Position numbers and translations under genes: made by a program. From assembly GCF_002432125.1 (NCBI RefSeq), contig NZ_DJFS01000036.1:17115-33158 (forward strand): DNA of 16,044 nucleotides. Reading direction: 5' to 3'. The notes below the pieces were generated by a model, which was not told the origin of the DNA, ran no database searches, and saw only the letters and a program-made list of their open reading frames with translations. Shown here in pieces: positions 1 to 6,888 of this stretch (its first letter is position 1; every line of letters starts with the position of its first letter). This stretch comes from Brevundimonas sp. UBA5866 (GTDB lineage Bacteria; Pseudomonadota; Alphaproteobacteria; Caulobacterales; Caulobacteraceae).

Positions 1-309
1 ACCCGTGGCGAGATCGAGGACGCGTTCGGCCGCGACTTTACCGGCAAGCCGCCGCTGGTCGCGCCCTATCGCACGGCCAAGGTGGTCGGTGCCCTGTTCC
101 ACACCCAGGGCGGTCTGGATATCGACGCCGAGGCCCGCGTGAAGCGCAGGGAGGGCGGCGTATTCCCGAACCTGTTCGCAGGCGGTGGTGCGGCGCGTGG
201 CGTCTCCGGCTCCGGCCCTGCCGGCTATCTGGCGGGCCACGGCCTGCTGACGGCGACGACGCTGGGCAAGCTGGCCGGACGGGCAGCGGCCAAACAGGTT
301 GCGGGCTGA
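1..309 (+). CDS. FAD-dependent oxidoreductase, fumarate reductase/succinate dehydrogenase flavoprotein type (3' end only)
   Basis: The reading frame is open from base 1 and stops with TGA at 307-309, giving the last 102 residues of a protein whose start lies outside the window. The visible part carries the C-terminal signature of FAD_binding_2 flavoproteins: a 'HTQGGL-ID' stretch, then 'PNLFAGGGAARGVSG' (the final FAD-contacting glycine-rich segment), then a 'GYLAGHGLLTATTLG' helix and a short alanine-rich tail. Relatives include fumarate reductases, tricarballylate dehydrogenase and ketosteroid dehydrogenases, all of which interconvert C-C single and double bonds. I infer a soluble enzyme acting on a carboxylate or a ring substrate. 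It lies 99 bases upstream of the deacetylase-like pair with no terminator between, but the operator at 364-387 probably starts a new transcript there. The substrate cannot be read from the fragment. Family assignment is firm, exact function is not. Confidence 0.85.
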   Translation, partial: TRGEIEDAFGRDFTGKPPLVAPYRTAKVVGALFHTQGGLDIDAEARVKRREGGVFPNLFAGGGAARGVSGSGPAGYLAGHGLLTATTLGKLAGRAAAKQVAG

Positions 310-363
310 TCCGCACAATGTCATGGACCAGCCGAGATTAGGGCTTGTCTTATCTCCAAGACC

Positions 364-387
364 AATTGATATATAAATAGATCATTT
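364..387 (+). promoter_or_regulatory. Operator copy 1 (24-bp imperfect palindrome) upstream of the deacetylase-like pair
   Basis: In the direction of the downstream gene the left arm reads AATTGATATA and the right arm AATAGATCATTT, separated by two bases. The site is an imperfect inverted repeat and matches the copies at 3130-3153 and 7829-7852. A TATAAA box (372-377), close to a -10 consensus, lies inside it, so a bound protein would block the promoter. The GTG start follows 21 bases after the right end. I infer binding by the GntR regulator encoded at 3222-4007. Confidence 0.72.
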
Positions 388-408
388 AGTGAGTTGCGGA
401 GGGGCAAC

Positions 409-1356
409 GTGCACGCAGATCCCAACCTTTATGACTACTGGCCCTATCAGGACCGTCCCAAGGTCGTGTGGCCGGGCGGCAAGAAGCTGGCCTTCTGGAT
501 CGCGCCGAACATCGAATACTACGAGTTCGACCCGCCCAAGAACGACAAGCGCGCGGGCTGGCCCAAGCCGTCGCCCGACGTCGTGGGCTATTCGCAGCGC
601 GACTGGGGCAACCGCGTGGGGCACTGGCGTCTGATGGAGATGCTGGACCGCCACGGCATGCGCGGCTCGATCTCGCTGTCGACGGCCCTGATCGACCACC
701 ACCCAGAGATCATCGAGGCCTGCGTGGAGCGGAACTGGGAGTTCTTCTCGCACGGCATCTACAACACCCGTTACTCCTACGGCATGGACGAGGCGCAGGA
801 ACGCGCCATGATCCAGGACTCGATCGACACCATCCAGAAGGCGACCGGCCAGCGTATCCGCGGCTATCTGGCTCCGGCCCTGACGCACACCGAGCGCACG
901 CTGGACCTGATCGCGGACATGGACTTCTGGTACACCTGCGACCTGTTCCAGGACGACCAGCCCCAGCCGGTGAAGACCAAGTCCGGCAAGCTGATGTCGA
1001 TGCCCTATTCGCTGGAAGTGAACGACGTCATCACCTATGGCGCGCAGTCGATGGACCCGTGGCGCTATGCCGACATCCTGAAGCGCCACTTCGACCAGCT
1101 GCTGGAAGAGGGCGAAGAGAGCGGCACGGTCATGTGCATCCCGCTGCACGCCTATCTGGTCAGCCAGAGCCATCGCGTGCGTCCGTTCGAAGAAGCGCTG
1201 AAACACATCACCAGCCATTCGGACGATGTGTGGATCACCACCGCCGCCGAGATCGCGGGCTATTACCGCGAAACCTACTGGGACCAGACCAAGGCCGATA
1301 TCGAGCGTCGCGGTCTGGCCACCGGCGGCACGGGCTTTAGCGGGGAGGGTGCGTAA
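409..1356 (+). CDS. Polysaccharide deacetylase / PuuE-like (cyclic imidase-like) hydrolase, putative catalytic partner
   Basis: This 315-residue protein belongs to the NodB-fold polysaccharide deacetylase superfamily in the branch of PuuE allantoinase and bacterial cyclic imide hydrolases, not the cell-wall deacetylases. There is no signal peptide, so it should be cytoplasmic. Features seen: a 'WPGGKKLAFWI' opening, Glu36 in 'NIEYYE', 'RDWGNRVGHWRL', His115 in 'FFSHGIYNTR', 'GYLAPALTHT', and His247 in 'IPLHAYL'. Glu36, His115 and His247 are the plausible metal or catalytic residues. I chose GTG 409 because GGAGG at 398-402 lies 6 bases upstream; an in-frame TTG at 394 has no ribosome site. 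The next gene starts 2 bases after the stop and encodes a paralogue, so the two are co-transcribed and perhaps form a complex. The operator at 364-387 sits directly upstream. I infer hydrolysis of a ring or amide C-N bond; the substrate is unknown. Confidence 0.85.
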   Translation: MHADPNLYDYWPYQDRPKVVWPGGKKLAFWIAPNIEYYEFDPPKNDKRAGWPKPSPDVVGYSQRDWGNRVGHWRLMEMLDRHGMRGSISLSTALIDHHPEIIEACVERNWEFFSHGIYNTRYSYGMDEAQERAMIQDSIDTIQKATGQRIRGYLAPALTHTERTLDLIADMDFWYTCDLFQDDQPQPVKTKSGKLMSMPYSLEVNDVITYGAQSMDPWRYADILKRHFDQLLEEGEESGTVMCIPLHAYLVSQSHRVRPFEEALKHITSHSDDVWITTAAEIAGYYRETYWDQTKADIERRGLATGGTGFSGEGA

Positions 1357-1358
1357 AA

Positions 1359-2270
1359 ATGAGCCTGCCTGAATCCTATCTGACCTATCCGCACCGTTCG
1401 TACGGCATGGACCAGTCGCTGTACGGCTGGCGCCAGCAGGCCGAGCGGCCCAAGGTGAACTGGCCGAACGGTCAGGCCGTGGCGGCCGTGGTCGTGGTGC
1501 CGATCGAGCATCACACCCTGACCCCGTCGGGCAAGCCTTTCAAACACCCCGGCGCCATGGTCACGCCCTATCCGGACCTGCGTCACTATACGACGCGCGA
1601 CTATGGCAACCGCGTCGGCGTGTTCCGTATCCTGAAGGCGCTGAAGGCGGCGGGCGTGAAGGCGACCTTCCCCGTCAACGCCAACCAACTGGAGCGCCTC
1701 AAGCCGCTGGTGGATGCCATCATCGCCGACGGCCACGAGATCGCGGCCTATGGCCTGTCGACGGACCACATCCATTTCGGTGCGCTGGAACGCGAGACCG
1801 AAGAGGCTTGGGTGGCCGAGGTGCGTGCTCGCTTTGACGCCGCCGGCCTGAAGCCGCGCGTGTGGATGAGCCCCGCCCGCCAACAGTCGTTCAATACGCT
1901 GGAAATCATCCGCGCCAACGGTTTCGACATCTGCCTCGACTGGGAACAGGACGATGTGCCGGTGGAGATGACGACGCCTGCGGGCGTGGTGCAGGCCGTG
2001 CCGCTGTCCAACGAGATCGACGACCGCAACCTGCTGATCGACAAGCGCCAGTCCGAAGACAGCTGGGCCAATCAGGTGCTGGAAGCGGTGGACTATCTGA
2101 AGTCCGAGAAGGACCGCTTCGGCGGTCGCTCCATCGGTTTCACGCTGACGCCTTATGTCTCGGGCCTGCCGTTCCGCGCCCATGCGGTGCGCCGCATCCT
2201 GAACGCTATCGGCGGTGACGCCGAGGTGTGGTCGGCCACGGCGTCGGAGATCGCCGACGCGGCCAAATAA
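1359..2270 (+). CDS. Second polysaccharide deacetylase / PuuE-like protein, diverged paralogue of its neighbour
   Basis: This 303-residue protein aligns along its whole length with the gene before it: 'KVNWPNGQ' against 'KVVWPGGK', 'RDYGNRVGVFRIL' against 'RDWGNRVGHWRLM', and 'MSPARQQSFNTLEII' against 'LAPALTHTERTLDLI'. The shared glutamate is kept (Glu50), but the two conserved histidines of the partner are replaced: 'FFSHGIYNT' becomes 'IAAYGLSTD' (Tyr131), and 'IPLHAY' becomes 'TLTPY' (Thr264 by ungapped alignment). It may therefore be a non-catalytic or differently catalytic subunit. No signal peptide is seen. The ATG follows the upstream stop by 2 bases, implying translational coupling, and a GGGGAGG ribosome site (1342-1348) lies inside the end of the upstream gene. 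A strong bidirectional terminator follows at 2317-2352. Family membership is secure; the pseudoenzyme reading is inference. Confidence 0.83.
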   Translation: MSLPESYLTYPHRSYGMDQSLYGWRQQAERPKVNWPNGQAVAAVVVVPIEHHTLTPSGKPFKHPGAMVTPYPDLRHYTTRDYGNRVGVFRILKALKAAGVKATFPVNANQLERLKPLVDAIIADGHEIAAYGLSTDHIHFGALERETEEAWVAEVRARFDAAGLKPRVWMSPARQQSFNTLEIIRANGFDICLDWEQDDVPVEMTTPAGVVQAVPLSNEIDDRNLLIDKRQSEDSWANQVLEAVDYLKSEKDRFGGRSIGFTLTPYVSGLPFRAHAVRRILNAIGGDAEVWSATASEIADAAK

Positions 2271-2316
2271 GGGCTTCCTCCCCTAGCGCCTTGTTCCTCC
2301 CAGCTCGGGCGCGAAG

Positions 2317-2352
2317 AAAAACCCCGACCGGATCGCTCCGGTCGGGGTTTTT
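2317..2352. terminator. Bidirectional intrinsic terminator
   Basis: A perfect 16-bp stem (2317-2332 pairs with 2337-2352) with a 4-base TCGC loop has A-rich and T-rich flanks, so it gives a GC-rich hairpin plus U-tract on either strand. It sits between the convergent stops at 2270 (+) and 2371 (-) and should end both transcripts. Confidence 0.93.
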
Positions 2353-2370
2353 TGATGGGGCGGAAGCCGA

Positions 2371-3072
2371 TCAGCCCTGACGGGCGGTCAGCCAGTCCAC
2401 CACTTCCTGCGCATCGACCACATCGGCATATTTCAGCAGCAGGTCGGTCAGGTTGGCGAAGTGATAGCTCTCGTGCTTGTCGGCCACGCACTGCTCGGGA
2501 ACGATGGTGCGGAAGCCGTACGACAGGGCATCCACCGCCGTCGCGCGCACGCAGCCCGAGGTCGAACCGCCCGTCACGATCACCGTGTCCACGCCATGCC
2601 ATTGCAGATAGGAGCGCAGCGGCGTCTCGAAGAACATGCTGGGCATGCGCTTGGTGTACACAAGGTCGATGTCTTCCTTGATGTCGCAGCGCGGGTCGAA
2701 GGCGTGGCGCTCCGAGCCGTATTTGATGTTCTGCAGGCTGTCGGGCGTATTGGTGCGGGTGCCCCAGACACCGGCGTCACCGCCATCGGCCTTATAGGCG
2801 ACGTGCGACCACGCCACCGGCATATTGGCCCCGCGCGCCAGTTCCGAAATGCGGTTCACCCATTTGATTTGGTCGGGGTCCGTCACATAGGCCGAGACGG
2901 GGAACAGGTCGGGGCGGGTATAGGCCTGCTGGAAGTCGATGTTCAGCACGGCCAGCTTGTTGCCAAAGCCGAAACGGGCGCGGGTCGGATTGGCCTTGAT
3001 GCTCTCATAGATCTCGCGCGCGGTGCGGTTTTCCCGAACCATGGTCGGTTCGAAATACAGGTCAGACGTCAT
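2371..3072 (-). CDS. Isochorismatase-family cysteine hydrolase (N-carbamoylsarcosine amidase / maleamate amidase-like)
   Basis: The 233-residue product has the complete isochorismatase-like (cysteine hydrolase) fold with the Asp-Lys-Cys triad visible: Asp46 in 'LNIDFQQAY', Lys141 in 'YTKRMPSMF', and Cys174 in 'STSGCVRAT'. The 'GCVRATAVDALSYGF' segment resembles N-carbamoylsarcosine amidases and related amidases that release ammonia from a carboxamide. It should be cytoplasmic. ATG 3072 is preferred over TTG 3075 because GGAGG (3080-3084) is then 7 bases away. It is read in the same direction as the GntR gene upstream, but a 149-base gap carrying operator copy 2 separates them, so it probably has its own controlled promoter. 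Next to two PuuE-like proteins, a likely job is hydrolysing the half-amide made by ring opening. The exact substrate is inferred, the family is not. Confidence 0.88.
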   Translation of the reverse strand: MTSDLYFEPTMVRENRTAREIYESIKANPTRARFGFGNKLAVLNIDFQQAYTRPDLFPVSAYVTDPDQIKWVNRISELARGANMPVAWSHVAYKADGGDAGVWGTRTNTPDSLQNIKYGSERHAFDPRCDIKEDIDLVYTKRMPSMFFETPLRSYLQWHGVDTVIVTGGSTSGCVRATAVDALSYGFRTIVPEQCVADKHESYHFANLTDLLLKYADVVDAQEVVDWLTARQG

Positions 3073-3129
3073 CAAAGCCCTCCGTTAACAATCCGGCCAA
3101 GCCTCCCCTCAGAGGCGGCCGCAAGATCA

Positions 3130-3153
3130 AAATGATCTATTCATATATCATTT
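3130..3153 (-). promoter_or_regulatory. Operator copy 2 (24-bp imperfect palindrome) upstream of the cysteine hydrolase
   Basis: Read toward the downstream (minus-strand) gene, the arms are AAATGATATA and AATAGATCATTT around a 2-base centre; 20 of 24 positions obey inverted-repeat symmetry, the best of the three copies. A weak TTGCAA (3168-3173, minus strand) lies 17 bases upstream of a TGATAT inside the palindrome, a possible -35/-10 pair. The start codon is 57 bases downstream. It lies between the regulator gene and the cysteine hydrolase. Confidence 0.75.
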
Positions 3154-3221
3154 GGCTTGTGGCAGGATTGCAAGAACGAACTGCGGTCGGTCGCAAAGTT
3201 TTCTGCCGATAGATCGCGGTT

Positions 3222-4007
3222 TCAGTCGTCGGCGAGGGGCCGACGTTCGCGGGTGGTGACGTGGTACTGGAAACGGTCGGAGCGATAGTGCGAGTGGATC
3301 AGCTGGACGACGCGCCCGCTGGCATCGCGCATGACCCGCGCCACCTTCAGCAGGGGCGTGCCGACCTCAACATCCAGCGCGGCGGCGACGGCGGGCTCTG
3401 CGGCCACGGCCATGATCCACTGATCGGCATCGACGGGTTTGAAACCTGCCCGCTCCAGCAGCACCAGCATGGAGGTGCCCGCCAGATCATCGCGGCTCCA
3501 GTTGGCGGCGATGTCGGCGGGAATGTGGTTCACCAGATAGGAAAACGGTTCGCCCTGAAGTTTGCGGCGTCGGATCGAGCGCTGCACGGGCGTGCCCGCC
3601 TCCAGCTCCAGCTGGTCGGCAATGGCCCCCTCGGCGCTGACGGTGTCGGCTTCCAGCAGCTCGATCTGGGTTTCCAGCCCCATCAGGGTCAGGCTCTCGA
3701 CCAGATTGTCGAACGCGCCTTTGACCACGGGCGAGGGGACGGCGCTGGTGACCACGGTGCCGCGCCCGCGCTGGCGGTCCAAAAGGCCATCATCGGCCAG
3801 TTCGCTCAGCGCCCGCTTCACCGTGATGCGCGACACATTGAAGATTTTCGCCAGATGCAGCTCGCCCGGCAGCATGGAACCGGGCGGGATGTCGCCCGAC
3901 CGGATCTGGGCGCGGATGGCCAGATACATCTGGTGATAGAGCGGCGTCGGCAGCGCCGGATCGAGGTGCAGCGGGACCGGAAACGGCCAGATCGCCTCTT
4001 CGCTCAA
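3222..4007 (-). CDS. GntR-family transcriptional regulator with UTRA effector domain (HutC subfamily)
   Basis: An N-terminal winged helix-turn-helix is clear ('PLYHQMYLAIRAQIRSG', then 'LPGELHLAKIFNVSRITVK' and 'DGLLDRQRGRGTVV'), followed by a UTRA ligand-binding domain ('DADTVSAEG...GTPVQRSIRRR', 'PFSYLVNHIP', ending 'VQLIHSHYRSDRFQY'). HutC-type regulators are usually repressors released by a pathway metabolite. The start is uncertain. TTG 4007, with GGGGAG (4015-4020) upstream, places a 68-base gap before the divergent LeuC-like gene. GTG 4046 would add 13 residues, leave only 29 bases of gap, and place a 16-bp palindrome inside the coding region. It sits centrally among genes carrying three copies of one palindrome, so it is the best candidate to bind them. 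Family is certain; the regulon is inferred. Confidence 0.9.
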   Translation of the reverse strand: MSEEAIWPFPVPLHLDPALPTPLYHQMYLAIRAQIRSGDIPPGSMLPGELHLAKIFNVSRITVKRALSELADDGLLDRQRGRGTVVTSAVPSPVVKGAFDNLVESLTLMGLETQIELLEADTVSAEGAIADQLELEAGTPVQRSIRRRKLQGEPFSYLVNHIPADIAANWSRDDLAGTSMLVLLERAGFKPVDADQWIMAVAAEPAVAAALDVEVGTPLLKVARVMRDASGRVVQLIHSHYRSDRFQYHVTTRERRPLADD

Positions 4008-4031
4008 AACTCTTCTCCCCGATCCAATCAA

Positions 4032-4047
4032 GGTGCCGCGCGGCACC
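4032..4047. promoter_or_regulatory. Perfect 16-bp palindrome in the gap between the GntR gene and the LeuC-like gene
   Basis: GGTGCCGC followed by GCGGCACC is a perfect inverted repeat with no spacer, 28 bases before the ATG of the LeuC-like gene. It differs in sequence from the three AT-rich operators. It could be a protein-binding site controlling the divergent promoters, or merely GC-rich sequence (it would be coding if the regulator starts at GTG 4046). No operator of the AAATGAT type is seen in this gap. Confidence 0.35.
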
Positions 4048-4075
4048 GGACCTTATTGCTTCAAGGACATTGTGT

Positions 4076-5488
4076 ATGACAACGCCTAATGCGGCACCCA
4101 GCAGCCTCTTCGACAAACTCTGGGCGCAGCACCTGATCCAGATGAGTGACGCAGGCGCAGGGCTGATCGCCATCGACCGCGTCTTCCTGCATGAACGCAC
4201 GGGCGGCATCGCGCTCAAGAGCCTGCGGGCGGCTGGCCGTCAGGTGGCCGATCCGGCCCGCGTGTTCGGCACGATGGACCACATCGTCGACACCCATGTC
4301 GGCCGCAATGACGACACCCGCATGCCGGGGGGCCGCGAGTTCATCGTCCAGACCCGCGAGGCAGCCCGCGCCGAGGGCATCACCATTTTCGACATCGGTG
4401 ACAAGCGTCAGGGCATCGTCCACGTCGTCTCGCCCGAACAGGGCATTGTCCTGCCGGGCCTGACGGTGGTCTGCCCCGACAGCCACACCTGCACCCAAGG
4501 CGCGATGGGCGCTTTGGCGTGGGGTATCGGCTCGACCGAGGCCGAGCATGCGCTGGCCACCCGTACGCTTCGTATCAACCGCCCCAAGACCATGCGGATC
4601 ACCGTGAACGGTGTGCTGGGTGCGGGCGTAACCGCCAAGGACTTGGCTCTGACCCTGTTGGCGCGTCACGGCTCGCGCGGCGGGCAGGGGCATATCGTCG
4701 AGTTCGCTGGCACCGCCATCGAGGCGCTGGAGATCGAGGCCCGCCTGACGCTGTGCAACATGGGCGCGGAACTGGGTTGTTTCAGCACCATCATCGCGCC
4801 CGATGAAAAGACCTTCGCCTATCTGGAAGGCCGCCCTTATGCGCCGAAGGGCGAGTTGTGGGATCAGGCCGTCGCCTATTGGCGCACGCTGAAAACCGAT
4901 GAGGGCGCGACCTTCGACAAGGAGATCGTGCTGGACGCCGCCGAAATCGGCCCGATGATTACCTGGGGCACCAGCCCGCAACAGGCCATCAGCATCGACG
5001 GCATCGTGCCTCACGCCGATGAGGCCAGCGCCGAAATCCACCAACGCGCCGTCACCTATATGGACGTGACGCCGGGCCAGCCGGTCGAGGGGCTGAAGAT
5101 CGGCTCGGCCTTCATCGGCTCCTGCACCAACAGCCGCCTGTCGGACCTGCGCCGCGCCGCCGCCATCCTGAAGGGCCGCAAGGTGGCAGACGGCGTGCGC
5201 GCCATCTGCGTTCCGGGTTCGGGTCTGGTGAAGGAAGCGGCGGAAGCGGAAGGCTTGGACAAGGTCTTTATCGAAGCGGGCTTTGAATGGCGCGAGCCGG
5301 GCTGCTCCATGTGCTTCTTCGCCGGTGGTGAGAGCTTTGGCGCGAAAGAGCGCGTCGTCTCCTCGACCAACCGCAATTTCGAGAGCCGTCAGGGGCCGGA
5401 AACCCGCACCCACATCTCCAGCCCCGAGGTGGTGGCCGCGTCCGCCATTGCGGGCTGCCTCGCCGATCCGCGCAAACTGGCCGCATAA
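4076..5488 (+). CDS. leuC: LeuC-like large subunit of an aconitase-family hydro-lyase
   Basis: The 470-residue protein matches the LeuC-type large subunit (about 466 residues in E. coli). It has 'SHTCTQGAMGALAWGIGSTE' and three cysteines positioned as [4Fe-4S] ligands: Cys350 in 'GSCTNSR', and Cys410 and Cys413 in 'PGCSMC'. It also has the C-terminal 'STSNRNFEGRQG'-type segment (here 'SSTNRNFESRQG'). With the next gene it should form a two-subunit dehydratase/hydratase. Members isomerise 2-isopropylmalate or hydrate citraconate, maleate or dimethylmaleate. No leuB or leuA is adjacent and the neighbours are catabolic, so I infer hydration of a substituted maleate rather than leucine synthesis. 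ATG 4076 has AAGGA (4063-4067) 8 bases upstream; the in-frame TTG at 4070 does not. The symbol is given at family level only. Confidence 0.9.
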   Translation: MTTPNAAPSSLFDKLWAQHLIQMSDAGAGLIAIDRVFLHERTGGIALKSLRAAGRQVADPARVFGTMDHIVDTHVGRNDDTRMPGGREFIVQTREAARAEGITIFDIGDKRQGIVHVVSPEQGIVLPGLTVVCPDSHTCTQGAMGALAWGIGSTEAEHALATRTLRINRPKTMRITVNGVLGAGVTAKDLALTLLARHGSRGGQGHIVEFAGTAIEALEIEARLTLCNMGAELGCFSTIIAPDEKTFAYLEGRPYAPKGELWDQAVAYWRTLKTDEGATFDKEIVLDAAEIGPMITWGTSPQQAISIDGIVPHADEASAEIHQRAVTYMDVTPGQPVEGLKIGSAFIGSCTNSRLSDLRRAAAILKGRKVADGVRAICVPGSGLVKEAAEAEGLDKVFIEAGFEWREPGCSMCFFAGGESFGAKERVVSSTNRNFESRQGPETRTHISSPEVVAASAIAGCLADPRKLAA

Positions 5489-5499
5489 GGATAAAGATC

Positions 5500-6123
5500 A
5501 TGGAAGCTTTCGTTCGCATGACCGCCGTGGCCGCCCCTCTGGTGCGGGCCAATATCGATACCGACATCATCATTCCGTCGCGCGAGATGAAGTCCGTCTC
5601 CAAGACGGGTCTGAAAGACGGCCTGTTCGCGGGCTGGCGCTATACCGCCGTGGGCGGGCGCGACCTCAAGCCCGATTTCGTGCTGAACCAGCCGGAATAT
5701 GAGGGTGTCGGCATCCTGTTGGCGGGGGAAAATGTCGGCTGCGGCTCCAGCCGTGAACACGCCGTCTGGGCGCTGCACGAATACGGTTTCCGCGCCGTGA
5801 TCGCGCCCAGCTTCAATCCGATCTTCTACAACAACTGCGTCCGCAACGGCCTGTGCCCCGTCATCCTGCCCGCCGATGTGGTCGCCACGATCGCCGCACA
5901 GGTCGAAGCCGACCCCGCCAACGCCAAGGTCACCGTCGATCTGGAAGCCCAAAAAGTCACCGCCCCCGACGGCAGCGAATACGGCTTCACCCTCAATAAT
6001 GAAGAGGACCGCATCGCCCTGCTCAACGGCTACGACGCCGTCGACCTGACCCTGCTCCATAAGGAGGCCATCGAAGCTTTTATCGCGGGCGATCGGGGTA
6101 AGAGGCCGTGGGTTTATTTGTAA
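5500..6123 (+). CDS. leuD: LeuD-like small subunit of an aconitase-family hydro-lyase
   Basis: This 207-residue protein is the swivelling small-subunit partner of the LeuC-like protein (LeuD is 201 residues in E. coli). The N-terminal 'ANIDTDIIIPSREMK', the substrate-binding 'GCGSSREHA' at residues 80-88, and 'FNPIFYNNCVRNGL' are all characteristic and intact. The gene starts 11 bases after the large-subunit stop, with AAGGA (5487-5491) overlapping that stop as ribosome site, so the pair is translated together at similar level. The mature enzyme is cytoplasmic. Substrate preference lies partly in the loop near residues 25-45, which cannot be interpreted by eye. No terminator is seen before the following orphan gene. 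As for its partner, the symbol marks family, not proven leucine biosynthesis. Confidence 0.9.
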   Translation: MEAFVRMTAVAAPLVRANIDTDIIIPSREMKSVSKTGLKDGLFAGWRYTAVGGRDLKPDFVLNQPEYEGVGILLAGENVGCGSSREHAVWALHEYGFRAVIAPSFNPIFYNNCVRNGLCPVILPADVVATIAAQVEADPANAKVTVDLEAQKVTAPDGSEYGFTLNNEEDRIALLNGYDAVDLTLLHKEAIEAFIAGDRGKRPWVYL

Positions 6124-6210
6124 CCGTTAGGAACCTGAAAGGGGAAGCTCCTGTGCGGTGTAGAGGTGAGGAGGTAGGCTAACCAACCCTGACTTTTGAG
6201 GAGCAGGTTC

Positions 6211-6813
6211 ATGGCAGGTGAGTCCTCTCGACCATTGACCAAGCAAAAAGCCGATGAAGAAAGAGAGTTTTTCCTCGAATGGCGATCTCTTGAGGAAGTC
6301 AGGACAAAGCTAGCGAAACTGCACAAGTCCGTTAGGAGTCATTTTCTCGACGACCCGCATCTGAAATGGATGAAGGAAGCCTGCGTAGCAGTACAGTACG
6401 GGCAGGCGCATGGCTCGATAGCAATCCGAATTCTGAGGGACGATCCGCCAGACTTTGAGGCAAGGTCAAATACGGGCTTGGTGGAACGTTGCGAAGTCGT
6501 TGAGGTGATGAAGCCGGGAAGGCGAAGGGGCGACGAGTTACGTCTGGAGCGCCAAAGCCCTCCGATAGAGGCCCCAGTTCAACAAGATAACTGGTGGATT
6601 AGCGTCGAAGATGCCCTTCAGGCTGTAGACGCTCAGATCGAGAAGAAAGCGACAAAGCTATACACTGAGCGCTTTGTTCTGGTGGTCTATGTCAACGTAG
6701 GCTTTCTAGAGGATGATGACGATGCGACTTTTCGTCGGGAACTCAATGATCGCCAGATGCGAGGACATCCCAAATTCGAGCGCGTGTACTTCGTCTACAG
6801 CGGTGGCGAATAG
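6211..6813 (+). CDS. Hypothetical protein, AT-richer orphan, possibly horizontally acquired
   Basis: I do not recognise this 200-residue protein with confidence. It is hydrophilic and charged, with no signal peptide or membrane segment. The N-terminal third is Lys/Glu-rich and probably helical. The middle has 'PPDFEARSNTGLVERCEVVEVMKPGRRRG', a D-x-E ... E-x-x-E arrangement that faintly recalls PD-(D/E)XK nuclease-like folds. The C-terminal part has a hydrophobic strand 'FVLVVYVNVGFL' and ends 'ERVYFVYSGGE'. ATG 6211 is chosen because GAGGAG (6198-6203) is 7 bases upstream; an in-frame TTG at 6196 would overlap that site. Base composition differs from its neighbours: 6241-6300 contains 26 of 60 G+C, against 42 of 60 at 4441-4500 in the LeuC-like gene. 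It sits between the hydro-lyase pair and the terminator at 6853-6882. A role in the pathway is doubtful. Confidence 0.7.
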   Translation: MAGESSRPLTKQKADEEREFFLEWRSLEEVRTKLAKLHKSVRSHFLDDPHLKWMKEACVAVQYGQAHGSIAIRILRDDPPDFEARSNTGLVERCEVVEVMKPGRRRGDELRLERQSPPIEAPVQQDNWWISVEDALQAVDAQIEKKATKLYTERFVLVVYVNVGFLEDDDDATFRRELNDRQMRGHPKFERVYFVYSGGE

Positions 6814-6852
6814 CTGGCCTTGGACTAGGAGCCGTTCGAAGAAATCAAACAT

Positions 6853-6882
6853 AAAAAAAGGGGGCCGCTTCCGGCCCCCTTT
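6853..6882 (-). terminator. Intrinsic terminator after the HMG-CoA-lyase-like gene
   Basis: An 11-bp GC-rich stem (6857-6867 pairs with 6872-6882) with a CTTC loop. On the minus strand it is followed by seven T residues (6859-6853), a canonical terminator for the lyase gene ending at 6889. On the plus strand the tail is weaker (TTTGACGTTTT) but may also stop transcripts from the orphan gene. Confidence 0.9.
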
Positions 6883-6888
6883 GACGTT

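Noticed and set aside
382..1218. Long antisense open frame opposite the first deacetylase-like gene
   Set aside because: It is a shadow of GC-biased codon use; the sense frame has clear family motifs, a ribosome site and an operator. The same applies to the long antisense frames opposite the LeuC-like gene (4061-5413), the LeuD-like gene (5389-6060) and the CoA-transferase (7859-9028).
409..2270. Cell-wall polysaccharide or chitin deacetylase role for the tandem pair
   Set aside because: No signal peptide or wall-binding domain, motifs fit the PuuE/imidase branch, and the neighbours are small-molecule catabolic enzymes.
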